A DNA stretch of 64,000 nucleotides from TMP-24 sp046348855. Lineage in GTDB: Bacteria > Pseudomonadota > Alphaproteobacteria > Rhodobacterales > Rhodobacteraceae. The position numbers were made by a program, and so were the translations under genes. Of the stretch, positions 61,346 to 64,000 are shown piece after piece. Positions within the stretch are counted from its first letter, which is position 1; each line of letters starts with the position of its first letter. The stretch is taken from contig JAXMDK010000013.1 in the NCBI GenBank assembly GCA_046348855.1, positions 62,001 through 126,000 of the forward strand, written 5' to 3'. The notes below the pieces were generated by a model, which was not told the origin of the DNA, ran no database searches, and saw only the letters and a program-made list of their open reading frames with translations.

Positions 61346-62122
61346 ATGGACACCACCACACCGACCGGCGGCCAGGGGCTGCTCGAACCAGCTGCATTCG
61401 ACGCCGACAGCCGCAAGGCGCTTTACCGCACCATCCTCAACCGGCGCGACACGCGCGGCGATTTCCTGCCCGACCCGATCGCGCCGGAAAAGCTCAGCCG
61501 CGTGCTGATGGCCGCCCACCACGCGCCGTCGGTGGGCTTCATGCAGCCTTGGGATTTCCTCCTGCTGCGCGACCGCGAGGTGCGCCAAAGCGTGCATGAC
61601 CTGTTCCTCAAGGCCAATGCCGAAGCCGCGATGATGTTCGAGGGCGAGCGCCGCGCCACCTACCGCAGCCTGAAACTCGAAGGGATTCTCGAAGCGCCGC
61701 TGAACATCTGCATAACCTGCGACCGGTCACGCGCCGGGCCGGTGGTGATCGGTCGCACCCATATCCCGATGATGGACCTGTTCAGCTCGGTCTGTGCGGT
61801 GCAGAATTTCTGGCTGGCCGCCCGGGCCGAGGGGCTGGGTGTCGGCTGGGTCAGCATTCTGGACAATGGCGCGCTGAGGCGGGCGCTGGACCTGCCGTCG
61901 GAACTGGTGCCGGTCGCCTATCTCTGCGTCGGCCATGTGCGCGGCTTCCATCCGAAGCCCGAACTGGAACGCGCCGGCTGGCGTGCCCGGCTGCCGCTGA
62001 CCGATCTGGTCCATTACGACCGCTGGGGCAATCGCGGCGCGGACGGCGATCTTGGCGCGCGACTGACCGAGGATCAGGCCGCCATTGCCAGCGGCGACTT
62101 CCTCACCCGCCCGTTCGGCTGA
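61346..62122 (+). CDS. bluB: 5,6-dimethylbenzimidazole synthase
   Basis: A 258-residue BluB of the nitroreductase fold. Typical are LNRRDTRGDFLPDPI, AAHHAPSVGFMQPWDF (FMN site) and GLGVGWVSILDNG. It cannibalises reduced FMN to make the lower ligand of vitamin B12. ATG 61346 is preferred to 61325 because GAGGGGA lies just upstream. The riboswitch in front supports the assignment. Confidence 0.96.
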   Translation: MDTTTPTGGQGLLEPAAFDADSRKALYRTILNRRDTRGDFLPDPIAPEKLSRVLMAAHHAPSVGFMQPWDFLLLRDREVRQSVHDLFLKANAEAAMMFEGERRATYRSLKLEGILEAPLNICITCDRSRAGPVVIGRTHIPMMDLFSSVCAVQNFWLAARAEGLGVGWVSILDNGALRRALDLPSELVPVAYLCVGHVRGFHPKPELERAGWRARLPLTDLVHYDRWGNRGADGDLGARLTEDQAAIASGDFLTRPFG

Positions 62123-62218
62123 CGTCGTGACCGGACCCCCGGTTGCTTGCGATGCGACCGGGGGGGCTTGCATCGGATCACGCATGTTATCGGGCGCGGG
62201 TCGCCCGGACGCGGCGGA

Positions 62219-62869
62219 TCAGATCGCCACGAACCCGCCGGCGGCCGGATCGTACTGGGTCAGGCTGCCGTCCGAAATGTCGTTCCACAGGCCGTGCAGC
62301 GCCATGTCGCCGGCTTCGACCGCGCTGCGGACGAACGGGAAGGTCATCAGGTTTTCCAGGCTGATGAGCACGGCCTCGTGTTCCAGCGCCTTCATCTGCG
62401 CCGCCCGATCCTCGAGGTGGCGGACCCGCTCGAACCGGGGCTTGAGGATGTCCATCCAGCGTCCGACGTAGCTTGACTTCTCCTCAAGCTCGGGTGCCTC
62501 GCCGCAACACATGGCATGGCAGCCGCGCACCCCGCCGCAGCCGGAATGGCCCATCACGATCAGGTGCGGCACCTTCAGCGCGGTAACACCGAATTCCAGC
62601 GCGGCCGAGGTGCCGTGGTGCTCGCCGTCCGGTTGGTGCGGCGGCACCAGGTTGGCGATGTTGCGGTGGATGAAGAACTCGCCCTGTTCCGCCCCGAAGA
62701 TCGAGGTGACATGGACGCGCGAATCGCAACAGGAAATGACCATCGCCCGCGGACGCTGGCCATCCTCGGCCAGGCGCCGGTACCAGGTGTGGTTTTCGGC
62801 CCAGGTGGTGGCCTTCCAGCCCTGATACCGTTGCACGAGATAGGAAGGCAGCGGCTTGGCGTGGTGCAT
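62219..62869 (-). CDS. Beta-class carbonic anhydrase
   Basis: A 216-residue beta-CA. The zinc site is Cys47-x-Asp49-x-Arg51 (SCCDSRV) plus His108 and Cys111 (VMGHSGCGG). FFIHRNIANLVPP and the LEFGVTAL helix are typical. It interconverts CO2 and bicarbonate in the cytosol. The ATG at 62869 is chosen over upstream starts because family homology begins at HAKPLPSYLV. It is convergent with bluB. Confidence 0.93.
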   Translation of the reverse strand: MHHAKPLPSYLVQRYQGWKATTWAENHTWYRRLAEDGQRPRAMVISCCDSRVHVTSIFGAEQGEFFIHRNIANLVPPHQPDGEHHGTSAALEFGVTALKVPHLIVMGHSGCGGVRGCHAMCCGEAPELEEKSSYVGRWMDILKPRFERVRHLEDRAAQMKALEHEAVLISLENLMTFPFVRSAVEAGDMALHGLWNDISDGSLTQYDPAAGGFVAI

Positions 62870-63058
62870 CTTCGGTCCCCGTCTGTGATCTGCCCGGTTC
62901 ATAAAGCGCATTGGCGTCGGTGAAAACCCTCCGATCGGGCAGGGTCTGCCGGGTAGTCGGCGCATTGCGCCGGGTTTGGCTGCCCGGCGTCAACCTTTTC
63001 TTGAGCCGCATCGGTCAGACTGCCGGGCCAATCGGGGTGTGGAAGATGGAGGGTCGCG

Positions 63059-63439
63059 GTGCCATTTCTGGCAGTCCTGCGCCATGAGGAAGGGGTCAGG
63101 CTCGACCCCGACCCGTTGGTGGCGCTTTATTCGGAACTTGGGGAAAGCGGCGCGGAAAGGGTCCTCTGCCGCGCGATGGAGGATTTGCGGTCGCGGCTGT
63201 CGGAAATCCTGCGCCATGCCGACGAGGGGCGGGGGACGCCGGTCGCGCGGACGGCCCGCCAGCTTGGGGCGGTCGCCGCCCAGATCGGCCTGCCGACGCT
63301 GGCGCGGGTGGCGGGTGATGTGGTGTATTCGACAGAAGCCGGCGATCCCACAGCGCAGGCGGCGACGCTGGCGCGGCTGGTCAGGATTGGCGAACGCTCG
63401 CTAAGCGCGGTGTGGGATTTGCGCGACATGACATCCTGA
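63059..63439 (+). CDS. Conserved hypothetical protein
   Basis: A 126-residue helical protein starting at GTG 63059. It has no signal peptide or membrane helix. The pattern of helices (RVLCRAMEDLRSRLSEILRH, ARTARQLGAVAAQIGLPTLA) is reminiscent of a four-helix HPt-like bundle, but no phospho-accepting histidine motif is clear. Function unknown; codon use looks genuine. Confidence 0.6.
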   Translation: MPFLAVLRHEEGVRLDPDPLVALYSELGESGAERVLCRAMEDLRSRLSEILRHADEGRGTPVARTARQLGAVAAQIGLPTLARVAGDVVYSTEAGDPTAQAATLARLVRIGERSLSAVWDLRDMTS

Positions 63440-63527
63440 CCGGAAAGGGGACTTGCAGGCAGCGGGCGGCGGGGTAGGCTGGCCGGCGACGGCGCCCCTG
63501 CGCCACCCGATCACCTCAAGGACACCC

Positions 63528-64000
63528 ATGACTTCCGCATTCGCCGACCCTGCCGCCCCATCACTGCCCCTGCATCTGGTCGACGAGGCGTCGGCCGAGG
63601 GGTTCGTCGCCGCCCGTCCGCCCGCCGAACGGGCCTGGCTGGCGGCGGCCGGTTTTTCCGGGGCGCTGGGCCAGTTGGCGCTGCTGCCCGGCGGCGACGG
63701 CGGGCCGGCGGGCGCGGCTTTCGGCCTGGAACGGCGCGGGCGCGGCTGCGCGGCCGGTTCCATCTGGCGCAGGCCGCCGCTACCCTGCCCGAAGGCAACT
63801 GGCGTCTGGACGGCAACCTGACGGCAGCCGAGGCCGACGAGGCGGCATTGGCCTGGCTGCTGGCCGGCTACCGGTTCGACCGCTACAAGGCGGCAAAACG
63901 GCCGGCCGCGCGGCTGGTGGCCCCGAAGGGGACTGATCCGGCGCGGAGCCGCGCGATTGCGGAGGGTGAGTTCCTGACCCGCGACCTTATCAACACCCCG
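63528..64000 (+). pseudogene. M17 leucyl aminopeptidase family protein, frameshifted and partial
   Basis: ATG 63528 gives the M17 N-terminal region (LHLVDEASAEGFVAARPPAE, GFSGALGQLALLPG). Near 63725-63735 the frame changes; the expected continuation RLRGRFHLAQAAATLPEGNW and ALAWLLAGYRFDRYKAAKRP runs in another frame to the window end (TRDLINTP). One base added near 63727 joins them. M17 enzymes are Mn/Zn aminopeptidases; the catalytic part lies past the window. The shift may be an assembly error. Confidence 0.78.

Noticed and set aside
1..64000. CRISPR arrays, insertion sequences, prophage or toxin-antitoxin loci
   Set aside because: No regular repeats, transposase or integrase motifs, or small paired regulator/toxin genes were seen.

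Overview
The window is a GC-rich (about two thirds G+C by eye), gene-dense chromosomal segment that looks like an alphaproteobacterium of the Rhodobacteraceae (Rhodobacter/Paracoccus/Gemmobacter-like). Supporting signs are the tiny aa3 oxidase subunit IV, a pyrB / non-catalytic pyrC-like / plsY cluster, an SqrR/BigR-type sulfide repressor beside a sulfide:quinone reductase, a B12-riboswitch-controlled bluB and a tandem glycine riboswitch before gcvT. Many genes overlap by ATGA or GTGA. I see no phage, insertion sequence, CRISPR array or replication origin.

Layout. 1-6 kb: a BKACE-type beta-keto acid cleavage enzyme (cut by the window edge) coupled to a class III aminotransferase, divergent from a C45 Ntn acyltransferase; then a frameshifted vanadium haloperoxidase-like gene coupled to a CRTAC1/FG-GAP protein. 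6-10 kb: a trans-4-hydroxyproline catabolic operon (deaminase, D-hydroxyproline dehydrogenase, Ser/Cys-type epimerase) divergent from a GntR regulator, with repeated TGTCGACA-like sites between them. 10-16 kb: a surface-glycan island (GT61, FdtB/FdtA/FdtC for dTDP-3-acetamido-3,6-dideoxyhexose, a sulfotransferase, GT2). 16-18 kb: an aldehyde dehydrogenase and an FMN reductase. 18-25 kb: a dipeptide-type ABC importer (dppA-B-C-DF) plus a DmpA/BapA-type aminopeptidase, divergent from an RpiR regulator, with a perfect ATAACAT dyad between. 25-29 kb: plsY, a pyrC-like pseudoenzyme and pyrB, interrupted by a GNAT gene and by a small insertion flanked by a second copy of the pyrC 5' end.

29-45 kb is mostly housekeeping: uracil-DNA glycosylase, LysE exporter (frameshifted), moaB, DsbD-N-like protein, yqgE, tsaC/sua5, acyl-CoA dehydrogenase plus metallo-beta-lactamase-fold hydrolase, DUF6173, aa3 subunit IV, a lipoprotein, a broken mobA, greA, PAP2, ETF-ubiquinone oxidoreductase, a TPR protein and ispE. 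45-52 kb: the glycine cleavage operon gcvT-H-P under a tandem glycine riboswitch, then azlC-azlD and tRNA-Ala(CGC). 52-58 kb: a sulfide-response locus (SqrR/BigR repressor, SQR, DUF2892 protein, RND adaptor and pump). 58-64 kb: two glycosyltransferases (LpcC-like GT4 and a GT29 sialyltransferase-like protein), asd with a terminator, B12 riboswitch plus bluB, beta-carbonic anhydrase, a hypothetical gene and a frameshifted M17 aminopeptidase cut by the window end.

Several genes (haloperoxidase, lysE, mobA, the 38.7 kb membrane protein, the M17 peptidase) are broken by single-base shifts, mostly in G/C-rich stretches. That recurring pattern suggests indel errors in the assembly at least as much as real gene decay. 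The most unusual biology is the hydroxyproline operon with its operator array, the partial pyrC duplication around a PH-like membrane gene, the haloperoxidase/CRTAC1 pair, and the bacterial GT29 protein.
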